Positions 34,357 to 42,737 are shown, numbered from the stretch's first letter. The stretch is DNA of 64,000 nucleotides from an uncultured Flavobacteriaceae bacterium (GCA_947501845.1 CANMXP010000013.1:1-64000), one strand, 5' to 3'. The notes: generated by a model not told the origin, from the letters alone. Made by a program: numbers and translations.

Positions 34357-34941
34357 CTAAAGATTTTTTATTGTCCTTCTAAATTTTACAAGTTCTCCTT
34401 CTGTAAGCTCCAACCTCAAATAAGATTTCCCAAAAGTGTTCTTTACAAGCTTGACATTATCCAATACATAGCTAAAATCTTTTTTGAGCAAATCCATTTT
34501 CTCCTCCAACCTGTCATATAGGATTTTGGGAACGGTGGTCTTTTCCAGCCACTCTTCCTCTTCATTTTCAAATTCCTTTTCCACAAAGTCAAAACCATCC
34601 TCAAGATCACTGTCATCTTCTTTAGGTTCAAATTGCTCTTGAAATAAAGATTGCAGCATGGCTACTGTGGGCAGGGTCTGGTTCTTTTCTATATCCTTTA
34701 TGATGGCTATGGCGTTGCTTATTCGTCTTTTGATTCTAATTTCAATGGCGCTCAAACTACCATCGATGGAATCCAATGGGGAGATTTCATGCACCTCAAA
34801 AAAATCTAACATGGTACTCAAAGCTTCCGTATTGGACATACTAAGTTCTTTGGCAAGCGTTCTGAACCTAAGTGCTGTTACCTTCTTAATATTGATACCA
34901 GAAAATTGATATTTTGAGAATTTTTCCATTTTTTGCTGCAA
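34357..34941 (-). CDS. BfmA/BtgA family mobilisation protein
   Basis: A 194-residue protein. Residues about 5-60 (FSGINIKKVTALRFRTLAKE, then NTEALSTMLDFFEVHEISP) match the ribbon-helix-helix-like N-terminus of BfmA/BtgA accessory mobilisation proteins. AIAIIKDIEKNQTLPTVAML (about 78-97) is the family's most conserved block. An acidic section and a coiled C-terminus follow. These proteins bind oriT and recruit the relaxase. The relaxase partner survives only as a remnant at 28907-29356, so mobilisation would need a helper. The candidate oriT lies directly upstream at about 35170-35310. Confidence 0.8.
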   Translation of the reverse strand: MQQKMEKFSKYQFSGINIKKVTALRFRTLAKELSMSNTEALSTMLDFFEVHEISPLDSIDGSLSAIEIRIKRRISNAIAIIKDIEKNQTLPTVAMLQSLFQEQFEPKEDDSDLEDGFDFVEKEFENEEEEWLEKTTVPKILYDRLEEKMDLLKKDFSYVLDNVKLVKNTFGKSYLRLELTEGELVKFRRTIKNL

Positions 34942-35170
34942 ATAATTACCTGTTTACTGGGGTTTTGAGCGTTTTTGCTGCAAATCACCATATTTCACGT
35001 TTTTGACCAATCCTTGAAAACCCCTATAAACAAAGGCTTTACGCAGTAAATAAGATATGTAGCACTGCGCGAGCACGCTACCCTCTTGCTTCTCCTTTTC
35101 GTCCGCCAAAGGCAGACGAAATTCCGAGCCACCTGATTGGAACAATCAGTGGCATTGTATTCTGACAAGA

Positions 35171-35310
35171 ATTGAAATGTATGGTCAAAAGGAAAGTCAA
35201 ATCATAAAGGATTGACCATACGAAACCCGACCAACGGGCTTGTATAAATATACCATCGTTCGAACAAAAAAGAAAATGAAATACCGTATCAAATGTGTGC
35301 AATTGGCCTC
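35171..35310. other. Candidate oriT region upstream of bfmA-like gene
   Basis: Within the 618-bp gene-free stretch 34942-35559 there is an inverted repeat GTATGGTCAA (35179-35188) / TTGACCATAC (35212-35221) with a 23-base loop, followed by TATAAATATA and GTTCGAAC. The position (between the BfmA gene and the accessory gene cluster) and a second, diverged copy near 19211-19345 support an origin of transfer. No nick site can be proven by reading. The short minus-strand frames in this stretch have no support as genes. Confidence 0.45.
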
Positions 35311-35559
35311 AAATAAAATTGAAATACCAATAATCAAGATTCAAGGCGTCAGATTTGCTGGAAACGACCTATAAAAAAGATTCTTTTTAATTTGATTTAA
35401 ACCAGATTTCAGATTACAGGTCAAAAACCCGAGTTCTTTATCAAATCGATAGGCTTTTACCCTCATGAAATTTAGTGGCAACAAAGGTCTCGGAAAAGGA
35501 CTTACGGGAAAAGATCCCTTTTTAATATCATGCTTACCATGTTCATGCATTGGCATTTA

Positions 35560-35976
35560 TTATTTGTGACAATACGCCCTAAACTCCAATAAACATCCTG
35601 CAAATTTTGTTTTAACTCCATCTTTGCTGACTACCACATGATAACCTGTTTGGCAAAGATACGCTTCGGAATACAAAACAATATGTAGAGATGGAAACTT
35701 GTCCACTAGCTTTATTAAAAACAAAACTGGTGGGGCTAATGAACTGTTCCCATTCATAGTAATGGTGCTATCACTAAACTCGAATAAGAGGTAAAACCAG
35801 CCTGTATCAATTTCCCTACGTAGTGTCTCAAAGGTGGCTTTTCCGTTCAGGCCCAAAACGTACATAAAATCCATATTGCGTTGTCCATAGTTGGCTTCTG
35901 TCAATAGTTTGTGCAGTTTACCAAGTTCCTCCATTTCTCCGTTAATAGTAATTTCATTGTAACAATAGCTTTGCAT
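35560..35976 (-). CDS. YubB/DUF1281-like ferredoxin-fold protein of mobile elements
   Basis: A 138-residue cytoplasmic protein. The opening SYCYNEITINGEMEELGKL is the start of the YubB/DUF1281 ferredoxin-like fold: a beta strand with N-x-x-x-I-x-G followed by a helix. FLIKLVDKFPSLHIVLYSEA is the second helix-strand unit. Such small proteins are common in the accessory segment of plasmids and integrative elements; their biochemical role is unknown. Same strand as the neighbouring mobile-element genes. Confidence 0.55.
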   Translation of the reverse strand: MQSYCYNEITINGEMEELGKLHKLLTEANYGQRNMDFMYVLGLNGKATFETLRREIDTGWFYLLFEFSDSTITMNGNSSLAPPVLFLIKLVDKFPSLHIVLYSEAYLCQTGYHVVVSKDGVKTKFAGCLLEFRAYCHK

Positions 35977-36227
35977 AACTTATAATTTTAATTAATAATC
36001 ATTTTCCGCTGTTGTTGTTCTTTCAAAATTTCATCTAAAAAGGAAACGGAATAAATAGTGAGGAACGAACGGCTTTATGCCGTAGTCTTTTTAAGGGAAT
36101 ATTTTTAAAGGACTATCTTGCGGTCAAATGCATGTTAATAAAACTTTAGGCCGCCCCTGTCATAATAAAGGGGCAAGTCCCTATTTGATTTTTGATGGTT
36201 CGATACCGTTAAAAATCAAACAGCGAG

Positions 36228-36249
36228 AAAAAAGACCCAATCGGGTCTT
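36228..36249 (-). terminator. Rho-independent terminator (minus strand)
   Basis: AAGACCC-GATT-GGGTCTT followed by a run of T on the minus strand (A-run 36228-36233). It lies 24 bp after the stop of the gene at 36273 and so ends the RadC/small-gene transcript. Confidence 0.75.
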
Positions 36250-36272
36250 GGTTTTGAATTGCATTTATTTAA

Positions 36273-36473
36273 TCAAATGCTAAATTCAAACTTGTAGTTG
36301 TAGAGATTCTTGATGGCTTCTTCTTCCAATAGCACATTATAATCCAATCGATGTGCCTCGGCATAGGTTCGTAAATGCTCCCCAATCTGCTTTTCAATAT
36401 CCCGCTTTGAATCGGCCAACAATTTTTGTTGGGTTTCATCATCCAGATTTGTATAGTTTATGTAAATCATCAT
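36273..36473 (-). CDS. Small conserved-looking protein of the mobile module
   Basis: A 66-residue charged protein: MMIYINYTNLDDETQQKLL, a helix rich in Asp/Glu/Lys, then HLRTYAEAHRLDYNVLLEEE. No signal peptide. It follows the preceding gene by 6 bp and is followed by a terminator, so it is the last gene of this operon. Function unknown. Confidence 0.65.
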   Translation of the reverse strand: MMIYINYTNLDDETQQKLLADSKRDIEKQIGEHLRTYAEAHRLDYNVLLEEEAIKNLYNYKFEFSI

Positions 36474-36479
36474 CTTAGA

Positions 36480-36839
36480 TTACAGGTTATACAATTCTGG
36501 ATTAAAATCGTCGGGGCAATCCCTATGGTCGTAATCGCTTTCATATTCAAAAAACAATAAGGTTTCCATGGGCTCCGATTTCGCAAGGTATTTCAGTTCA
36601 ACCCAATCTACATACAATTCATTCAAGATGATATGATTCGCTGGTTTTGGGTATTCGCTTATATGGGAATAGAACCAAATCAATGCTTTATTCCCACAAG
36701 TACAAAGCACTTTCCCCGAGGCGTAGACGTGCCAATCCCAAACCTCCATTTCACCATCTTCGCTGATAATTTTGCCTTTATAGCCTCCGTCGTAATAGGT
36801 TACAAAATCACCTTTGTGGATTTCCATTTTTTCTATCAT
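36480..36839 (-). CDS. Hypothetical protein of the mobile module
   Basis: The ATG at 36839 (MIEKMEIHKGDFVTYYDGG) is preferred over the longer frame to 36899, which overlaps the RadC gene by 50 bp; this start leaves a 10-bp gap. The product is 119 residues. The first 40 resemble a small SH3-like barrel (FVTYYDGGYKGKIISEDGEM), and the rest is acidic, with two Cys in VLCTCGNK. Cytoplasmic, function unknown. Part of the RadC operon. Confidence 0.6.
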   Translation of the reverse strand: MIEKMEIHKGDFVTYYDGGYKGKIISEDGEMEVWDWHVYASGKVLCTCGNKALIWFYSHISEYPKPANHIILNELYVDWVELKYLAKSEPMETLLFFEYESDYDHRDCPDDFNPELYNL

Positions 36840-36849
36840 GTCTATTGGT

Positions 36850-37299
36850 TTACAAAATTCCCTCGTCGGCAAAGCTGTAGTAATCGCCTTGTGGTGCAAT
36901 AATTAAATGGTCTAATACCTTGATATCTAAAAACTTTCCCGCTTCCTTGACCTTTTCCGTCAGTTCAATATCCGCCTTACTCGGTTCTAGTTTTCCTGAC
37001 GGGTGGTTATGTGCCATTATGATGCCCACTGAAAGGGATTTTAGCACTGTAGCAAATAGAATTCGTACATCCACACAGGTGGCAGAAATTCCACCTTTTG
37101 ACAATTCATATATGCCCTTGACAAAGTTTGAATTGTTTAGAAGTAAAATTTTAAAACTTTCGTGCAATCCAATAGTATCGTTATCCCAACGGTTATACAA
37201 TAAATTGGCTGCATCTTCTGAGCATTTAATTTTCGGGGCATCTGTTATTTTGATTTTATCCGAATAACTGATTTTTATTTCGTTGACTTTTGTATTCAT
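36850..37299 (-). CDS. RadC-like JAB-domain protein (mobile-element type)
   Basis: A 149-residue JAB/MPN metalloprotease-fold protein. The zinc motif is present: Glu in DNDTIGLHESFK, then MAHNHPSGKLEPSKAD (HxHx10D pattern, His about 96). Only the JAB domain is present, without the helix-hairpin-helix part of chromosomal RadC; this short form is typical of plasmids and integrative elements. Despite the name, a repair role is unproven. First gene of the operon ending at 36273, 73 bp after the ssb gene. Confidence 0.85.
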   Translation of the reverse strand: MNTKVNEIKISYSDKIKITDAPKIKCSEDAANLLYNRWDNDTIGLHESFKILLLNNSNFVKGIYELSKGGISATCVDVRILFATVLKSLSVGIIMAHNHPSGKLEPSKADIELTEKVKEAGKFLDIKVLDHLIIAPQGDYYSFADEGIL

Positions 37300-37372
37300 G
37301 GTTTATCTATTAATGATTGATAATGAAAAGAGGGCGCACCCTTAACAGGATACCCTCTCTTAAAATTCAGTT

Positions 37373-37711
37373 TTAGCTATTGCCCCCTAATAGTAGAACT
37401 TCTGAAACGATGACTTCTGAAACATATCTTTTGTTCCCCTCCTTGTCATCATATGAACGTGAGGTCAATTTTCCTTCAATGGCAATTTCTTTGCCCTTGT
37501 TCACATACTTCTCAACGATTTCGGCTGTCTTTCCCCATGCTACTAGGGTATGCCATTGTGTATCTGTTACTTTTTCTCCGTTACTGTTCTTGTAACTTTC
37601 ATTTGTTGCCAGTGAAATTCGGGCTACTTTTTTCCCACTTTCAAGATCAGTAATTGTTGGTTCGATTCCAACGTTTCCAATTAAGTTTACTTTGTTTCTT
37701 AACGTACTCAT
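37373..37711 (-). CDS. ssb: Single-stranded DNA-binding protein
   Basis: A 112-residue OB-fold protein: LRNKVNLIGNVGIEPTIT, then RISLATNESYKN, WHTLVAWGKTAEIVEKYVNK and GKEIAIEGKLTSRSYDDKEG. It lacks the acidic C-terminal tail (ending in aromatic residues) that recruits partners in housekeeping SSBs; it ends LLLGGNS. This fits an element-encoded SSB that protects single strands during transfer. Upstream, 37712-38626 has no intact gene. Confidence 0.9.
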   Translation of the reverse strand: MSTLRNKVNLIGNVGIEPTITDLESGKKVARISLATNESYKNSNGEKVTDTQWHTLVAWGKTAEIVEKYVNKGKEIAIEGKLTSRSYDDKEGNKRYVSEVIVSEVLLLGGNS

Positions 37712-38626
37712 AATAAAAAATTTAAAGATTAATAATTCCCCGTTTTAGATTTAATTTGAACTAAATTTTAAGGGGTGTTTGTTTGATTCTTGCAGGCGTA
37801 GCCCAATAAATGAAGTGGGTTTTGTCAAGACTTTTAGGGAGAAATTAGGAGTGTCTGCGACGTAGTTTTTACCGCAGGAATAAAAACAAGGAAGTAGAAT
37901 CCTCATTTATTCCTAAAACTTGTTCAGTCTTTACAAGTTCCATAATGGCATTAGAAATTCTTTTAAGACCATTTGTGAAAGGAGTCGTATGGGAAATTAA
38001 GCGAGAGTAATAAATGGGCTTAAATTAGAATTACTTATGGCATGCCCGCTTTTCGCGGTCCCGAAAAGCGGTTAAGGCTTCTTTTATTATAAACCCCTTA
38101 AAATGATTGGTCGAAGTTTTCATTTTTAGAAATTAACGAGCAAGGGCTCAAGAAGAACTTGCCTTTAATTTCGTTAAGGAAATGGGACTTCGACTTTCCG
38201 ATTTATTTAAAAACAGGATATTGTCAAGGATTCGGCGAGTCTTATTCACTATACTTTCCGTATCACTTTTCAGGCTTTGTCCAGTACCATAAAAACTGTG
38301 AGTGGATAGTGGACACGAAAAAGAACAAATATTTGTGACTTACCAAGTTGTCCACTGCACAGATATATGCAAGGGTGGTCGAGAGCAAGATAAGCGAGGC
38401 CATCACAAACTTATAGAGCGATTTAAAGATAAAGAGAGTAAATCTATAAGAAGGTGTTAGATAGGGTTTGGCATTGTTGAAATGGAAAAACCCTACCCAA
38501 GATCGAGTTGTTTCCAGTTTAACGAGCGTTTCATCATCGTTTTAATTTTTGAACGAATAACTTAAAATGTTAAGATAGATAAGAATCTTACCCTTTTTTA
38601 GTTTCTAAATTTTGCTTTATAGTATC
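37712..38626. other. Long gene-free stretch with hairpin and recombinase remnant
   Basis: No intact gene. It contains a perfect 10-bp hairpin, CCGCTTTTCG-CGGTCC-CGAAAAGCGG (38046-38071), and a plus-strand recombinase tail (38348-38416). The left third, directly upstream of ssb, is presumably its promoter region. The rest looks like scrambled remains of a mobile element. Confidence 0.5.
38348..38416 (+). pseudogene. C-terminal tail of a tyrosine recombinase
   Basis: The plus strand encodes LSTAQIYARVVESKISEA, I-T-N-L and a stop. This matches the end of tyrosine recombinases (compare ITTTQIYAKVLERKVSED in the pseudogene at 3951), including the nucleophile Tyr. The upstream catalytic domain is not readable. 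Short but very characteristic. Confidence 0.65.
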
Positions 38627-39481
38627 TTATAACCTCGTAAAGCTTAATGTATTTCTATAAATAGCAGGAGAAACACCTACTTTCTTTTTGAACAGTCTGC
38701 TGAAATAAAATTCATCTTCATACCCTAAATCAGCAGCTATTTGTTTAATTGGTTTAGAGGTTAAATATAGTTCTCGTTTAGCTGCAATTATAATTCTATT
38801 GATTATTAGATCTGTAAGCTTTTGATTTAAATATTTCTTTGTTATTACGTTTAAAGTTCTAGAACTAACAAGAAGTAAATTAGCATAATCTCGTGGCGCG
38901 TGCAATTTGGTGTAATTATGCCCTATAGCGTTTAACAATTTTTGTAAAATTTCTGCTTGTACACCTACTAACTTACGATCTGGTTCTTTATCAAATATCT
39001 TTTTTTGCCTTACAGATTCAATAAGAAACACTTTTAAAAAGGCCATTAATACTTCAAGTCGAGCAATTGAATCTTTTTTTATTTCTACTGTCATTCGATT
39101 TATAAGATCAATAAACAGAGCTTTTTCTGATAGTTTGAAAAATGAAGAGCCATAAAAGTTGCCAAAAAGAAGAGCTTCAATTTCTATTTCGTTTTGATGA
39201 CAATAGGTGTAAAAGACGTTGGTATTAAAATTTAGCATATATCCAGAACATTCTTCCTCTGAACTTATCATGAATAGTTGAGAAGGAGATAAACAAACGA
39301 CATAATTTTCACTAAGGAGATACTCTGAAAAACCTACTTTCAAATTAAACCTAGTACCATATAATAGAATTATAGAATAATAGTTTTTTTGCTGTAAACT
39401 ATCAAACTGATCCAAATTAGAGAACCGTTCTAGCCTAAACACCAATTCATTATCTAATTGATTAACAACAGATTGAGTCAT
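38627..39481 (-). CDS. AraC family transcriptional regulator
   Basis: A 284-residue protein. The N-terminal about 170 residues form a cupin-like sensor domain. The C-terminal about 100 residues are an AraC/XylS double helix-turn-helix: first HTH near NLLVSSRTLNVITKKYL, second in KPIKQIAADLGYEDEFYFSR, LFKKKVGVSPAIYR. It should bind two direct-repeat half-sites on one DNA face, the same geometry as the 21-bp-period elements found here, though no link is proven. Downstream of the SnoaL-like lipoprotein gene on the same strand, 100 bp apart. Confidence 0.9.
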   Translation of the reverse strand: MTQSVVNQLDNELVFRLERFSNLDQFDSLQQKNYYSIILLYGTRFNLKVGFSEYLLSENYVVCLSPSQLFMISSEEECSGYMLNFNTNVFYTYCHQNEIEIEALLFGNFYGSSFFKLSEKALFIDLINRMTVEIKKDSIARLEVLMAFLKVFLIESVRQKKIFDKEPDRKLVGVQAEILQKLLNAIGHNYTKLHAPRDYANLLLVSSRTLNVITKKYLNQKLTDLIINRIIIAAKRELYLTSKPIKQIAADLGYEDEFYFSRLFKKKVGVSPAIYRNTLSFTRL

Positions 39482-39583
39482 ATTAACTTGGTTTTAAATT
39501 GTTACAATTTAACGGTTACTATGTCTTCTAATGTTGGTTGGTTTTTCTACATTTTAATATTGTATCTTTTCTTGTTTTTAAGA

Positions 39584-40492
39584 TTAATATTGTTTTATTA
39601 CTTGAAATTCATCATAGGTTAGCATCCATTTGCCTTCATCATTTTCCCATTTTTCTTGATAAATTTTACCTTCACCAATATTCATACTCCACATAGATGA
39701 TAGTACACCGCTCTTATCTGTTAAAGCCTTGAATTTGGGATTGTGATAAATTAAATTTTTAGCGCCATCTGCTATTAATTTTTCCCAAAACCCTTCGATG
39801 TCTTTTTGTCCATTTATAGAAGCAAATGGCATGGCATTCATTGTTGCATTTTTCGAATAACCTTCACCACAAACATTTCCTTTTCCCAAGTTAAATCCGT
39901 TAGTCCAGGTTATCGAAGCTTTGATAATGTTTTCTAAAACAATATGACTTGCAACAGGATTTGTTTTGTTTTTTTTTGGTGTTTTATAATGCTCTAAAAC
40001 TTGAAAGTTATCATACGTCAATAGCCATTGATCTTTTTTCTTCTCCCATTTTTCCTGATAAATCAACCCCTTACCGACATTCATACTCCAATTAGCAGAC
40101 AAAAAAGCCGTAGTTTCATTAGCAACTTCTACACTTACATTTGTGTAGATTAGGTTGGTAGCCCCAGATACTATAAACGGTGTCCAAAATTCAGAAATTT
40201 CTTTTGTGCCTTTTTTTACCCCAAACGGCACAGTGCTCATTATTGCATTGGTGTCATAGCTCATTATACAAGCTTTGGTGTTTCCTTTATTAAATTCTTC
40301 AATCCATTTTTTACTGGCGTCCAATACATCTAAAGCTATTTGATGATGCTTGGTTGGTGAATGGTTTAGGTAAGATTGTTGTGTTTTTTCTGGTTGTTTA
40401 CTGTCTTCTTTTTTTTGCGTACAAGAGACATAGCTCATCACTATTGCCAATCCTAGCATTATTCCTTTAATACGTTTCGTATCATTATACAT
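39584..40492 (-). CDS. Lipoprotein with two tandem SnoaL-like (NTF2-fold) domains
   Basis: A 302-residue lipoprotein (signal ending VMSYVSC). An internal duplication is obvious. Domain one (about 48-172) has NLIYTNVSVEVANETTAF, SMNVGKGLIYQEKWEKK and WLLTYDNFQVLEHY. Domain two (about 185-302) has NLIYHNPKFKAL, SMNIGEGKIYQEKWEND and WMLTYDEFQVIKQY. Each is a SnoaL/DUF4440-like cone-shaped alpha-beta fold, which may bind or convert small polar ligands. It lies between an AraC and a Crp/Fnr regulator on the same strand and may be their target. Confidence 0.82.
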   Translation of the reverse strand: MYNDTKRIKGIMLGLAIVMSYVSCTQKKEDSKQPEKTQQSYLNHSPTKHHQIALDVLDASKKWIEEFNKGNTKACIMSYDTNAIMSTVPFGVKKGTKEISEFWTPFIVSGATNLIYTNVSVEVANETTAFLSANWSMNVGKGLIYQEKWEKKKDQWLLTYDNFQVLEHYKTPKKNKTNPVASHIVLENIIKASITWTNGFNLGKGNVCGEGYSKNATMNAMPFASINGQKDIEGFWEKLIADGAKNLIYHNPKFKALTDKSGVLSSMWSMNIGEGKIYQEKWENDEGKWMLTYDEFQVIKQY

Positions 40493-40565
40493 TATCAGTT
40501 TTTTGATACAAAGAACGAAGGAATATAAGGTAGAAAGCTGTGACTTTTGTCACAACAGTTATTTT

Positions 40566-41180
40566 TCAAACAATTTCTATCTGTTTTTGTCCCAGATGAA
40601 TTTTTTTATTTTTTTCCAAAGTTTTTAATAGCCTAGAGATGACCTCTCGAGTAGTACCTAATTCTTTGGCTAATTCTTGATGTGATTTTTTAACAATATT
40701 TTCATTTGCTTTTGATACTAAATAATCAAAGAGACGATCTTTAAGCGGTTGAAAAGCTAAATTTGAATATTGATCAATAAGGTACAAATAACTCTCTCTA
40801 AATATCTTGATAGTAAAACGGTTCCAAGATTTGTATTTTAAATTCCAATCCTTTACAAATCGAACAGGAATATTAAGAATAACCGTATTATCTTCATCGG
40901 CAATAGCATGTACTGTGCTCTTACAATCTTCGAAACAAGCAGATAAAGATAGCGTGCAGGTTTCCATAGCGTTAAGGTAGTAAATCAAAATTTCTCTGTC
41001 TTCATTTACCTGATATACCCTTACTTTACCTTCTAAAACAATTTTTAAAACTTTTATATATTGATTATTTTTAATTACAAAATCACCTTTTTTGAGTGTT
41101 GTTACACTAGCATTTTTGTGTAGCTCTTCTTTAAGTACTTCCTCAGTAATTCCAATACGTTTTATAAAAGTTTCTAACAT
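40566..41180 (-). CDS. Crp/Fnr family transcriptional regulator
   Basis: A 204-residue protein with an N-terminal cyclic-nucleotide-binding-type beta roll (about 20-115: GDFVIKNNQYIKVLKIVLEG, KVRVYQVNEDREILIYYL). The C-terminal winged HTH (about 155-200) reads HQELAKELGTTREVISRLLK. Two cysteines lie near the centre (SACFEDCKST), but there is no N-terminal Fe-S cysteine set, so it is of the CRP-like rather than the classical FNR kind. The ligand is unknown. Confidence 0.88.
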   Translation of the reverse strand: MLETFIKRIGITEEVLKEELHKNASVTTLKKGDFVIKNNQYIKVLKIVLEGKVRVYQVNEDREILIYYLNAMETCTLSLSACFEDCKSTVHAIADEDNTVILNIPVRFVKDWNLKYKSWNRFTIKIFRESYLYLIDQYSNLAFQPLKDRLFDYLVSKANENIVKKSHQELAKELGTTREVISRLLKTLEKNKKIHLGQKQIEIV

Positions 41181-41684
41181 TTTTTTAGATCATATTTATG
41201 TGCAATTATCTCTTTGATTTTACAAAACCAAAAGTAGCTTATAGGTTACTTTTATTCAAAATTTCAATTAGGTTTATTGATATCAGGGTTAACAAAATAT
41301 ATAGCGCTAGCTGCAAATGTTGTCCACCTGTACTTACTATTTTAGAGATTATTATCAAGTTTTAAAACTTTGAGAAGCCTATAATTCCCCCTTAAAAGAT
41401 TTTGACTAAAAGAGCAGGCTTTAATTATGTTTAAAAAACACTTGATTAGAAATTTTTCGGATTTTTCTTCTGAATTCCTCAATTCCCCAATCATACTTAA
41501 AGGTTGAAATTCATACATTGTCGAGTAATTAATTCCTGACCGTTTTATAAATAAACAGGATGTTGTCAAGTATATTATAAATAGTGTTCTTTTATTTATG
41601 TTCTAATATGCTAATGTCAGGATTTGACCTCTTTAGGTCTTCTATAGCATCATCTTCCAGGTTGGCGAACATTCTTTCAATATA
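41181..41684. other. Intergenic, no supported gene
   Basis: A 75-residue minus-strand frame (41342-41569) has no family marks and is not called. The segment around 41545-41575 (ATAAACAGGATGTTGTCAAG) resembles 38208-38232 (AAAAACAGGATATTGTCAAG), so a short dispersed repeat may be present. Confidence 0.35.
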
Positions 41685-42005
41685 TCATCGTCTGGAATTA
41701 CTCTTTTTAATGCGAGCATAAATTTCATCATCTTTCAGACTATAATTATAAGACTCCCAACCTTTAGAGGTATTTTCGAAATGGTGCTTTCCATTTTTTC
41801 TACCTAAATATTTTAATGTAAAAACACCGCCCATGACACTGTCAATAGTATATAGGGCGTTTACATTTAATTTTGGAGCTATTTTTGTTTCGGTATGTCC
41901 GTCTTCATGGTAGTAATATCCACAATTAGGACAAGATTCCGAACTGTACAGGGCATCACAGGTTATATCCAATTCACTACCGCAAAATTTACAATTTGTA
42001 TTCAT
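41685..42005 (-). CDS. Small zinc-ribbon protein
   Basis: A 106-residue protein. CKFCGSEL at the N-terminus and SCPNCGYYYHEDGH about 18 residues later give a four-cysteine zinc ribbon. The remainder (LKYLGRKNGKHHFENTSKGW) is a small beta domain. Function unknown; such proteins are frequent in flavobacterial integrative elements. It starts 12 bp after the stop of the 48-residue gene upstream, so the two form an operon. Confidence 0.65.
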   Translation of the reverse strand: MNTNCKFCGSELDITCDALYSSESCPNCGYYYHEDGHTETKIAPKLNVNALYTIDSVMGGVFTLKYLGRKNGKHHFENTSKGWESYNYSLKDDEIYARIKKSNSRR

Positions 42006-42017
42006 GACAATAAGAGT

Positions 42018-42164
42018 TTAAGAGTTAAGGGATTGAAGTAATAATTCATAATTCCGTGGGTATTTATCCCTGTAATATGCCAAGTGGGATTCGGCAGAAG
42101 GGATGTTGTAATTGGCCTTACTCGATGCATAATGTTGGGTTAACTCTTCTAATGATTGTTTCAT
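42018..42164 (-). CDS. Small helical protein (48 residues)
   Basis: From the ATG at 42164 the frame reads MKQSLEELTQHYASSKANYN and then SAESHLAYYRDKYPRNYELL, stopping at 42018. It has an AT-rich leader with AAATTTTAAATTATG just upstream. The product is charged and helical with no signal peptide. It lies 12 bp upstream of the zinc-ribbon gene. Too short for family assignment, but codon usage and context support it. Confidence 0.5.
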   Translation of the reverse strand: MKQSLEELTQHYASSKANYNIPSAESHLAYYRDKYPRNYELLLQSLNS

Positions 42165-42737
42165 AATTTAAAATTTTAGATTAAACAATATTTGAGCTAG
42201 GCGCCAAACGGAAGACAAAATTTTATCTCAAATTTTCAAGCGAAAAATTGGAGGTGCCTTTGGAGGTGCCGATTTTTTGGGTCGACAAATTTGAAGGAAA
42301 TATTTTGCGGGTTTAACTTTCGGGAATATTGATTTATATTGGTATGGCTGGTGCTATCTTTTATCAAAGCTCCAGTTTAGGGGTACTGGAGAAACCCTAG
42401 CGTTCTTTGCGCTACACCATCTCATAAATCTCATCGAACAGTTGCCTATCCAACTTTTCCTGATTGGAAAAACTCTTCTTCATTTTATTATGTAGTACCG
42501 ATTTTAGTTTACATGATCCCATATAACTCCTTTGGTATCCCATTTTTTAATGGTTTTAACACTTCTTTTTGTTAAAAACATGTAAAAACCTCAATTTTTT
42601 AACGAAATATCAACATAGAGCCAAAAAATCATAGCATTTACCTAACAAGTATCGCCTATACCCTCATGCTCGTTGTTTTCTAAATCCTTATAAGAAATCC
42701 TTTGATACCAAGTAGCTAATATTATAAACGAATAACA
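42165..42737. other. Divergent intergenic region with regulatory element
   Basis: No intact gene. It holds the element copy at 42517-42564 and, on the minus strand near 42415-42490, a short stretch reading MKKSFSNQEKLDRQLFDEIY before a stop, probably a gene remnant of unknown family. It separates the minus-strand small genes from the RHS operon. Confidence 0.5.
42517..42564 (+). promoter_or_regulatory. TCCCA-N16-TCCCA-N17-CACTT element, copy 8
   Basis: TCCCA at 42517 and 42538 (21 bp) and CACTT at 42560 (22 bp), with TTTTTTAATGG between boxes two and three. It lies 174 bp before the start of the RHS-locus operon at 42738. Confidence 0.7.

Noticed and set aside
35341-35556. 71-residue minus-strand frame next to the candidate oriT
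   Set aside because: Composition unlike a protein of this organism and no pattern recognised; more likely non-coding transfer-region DNA.
41342-41569. 75-residue minus-strand frame
   Set aside because: No recognisable domain, overlaps a possible dispersed repeat; kept only as a note on the intergenic region.
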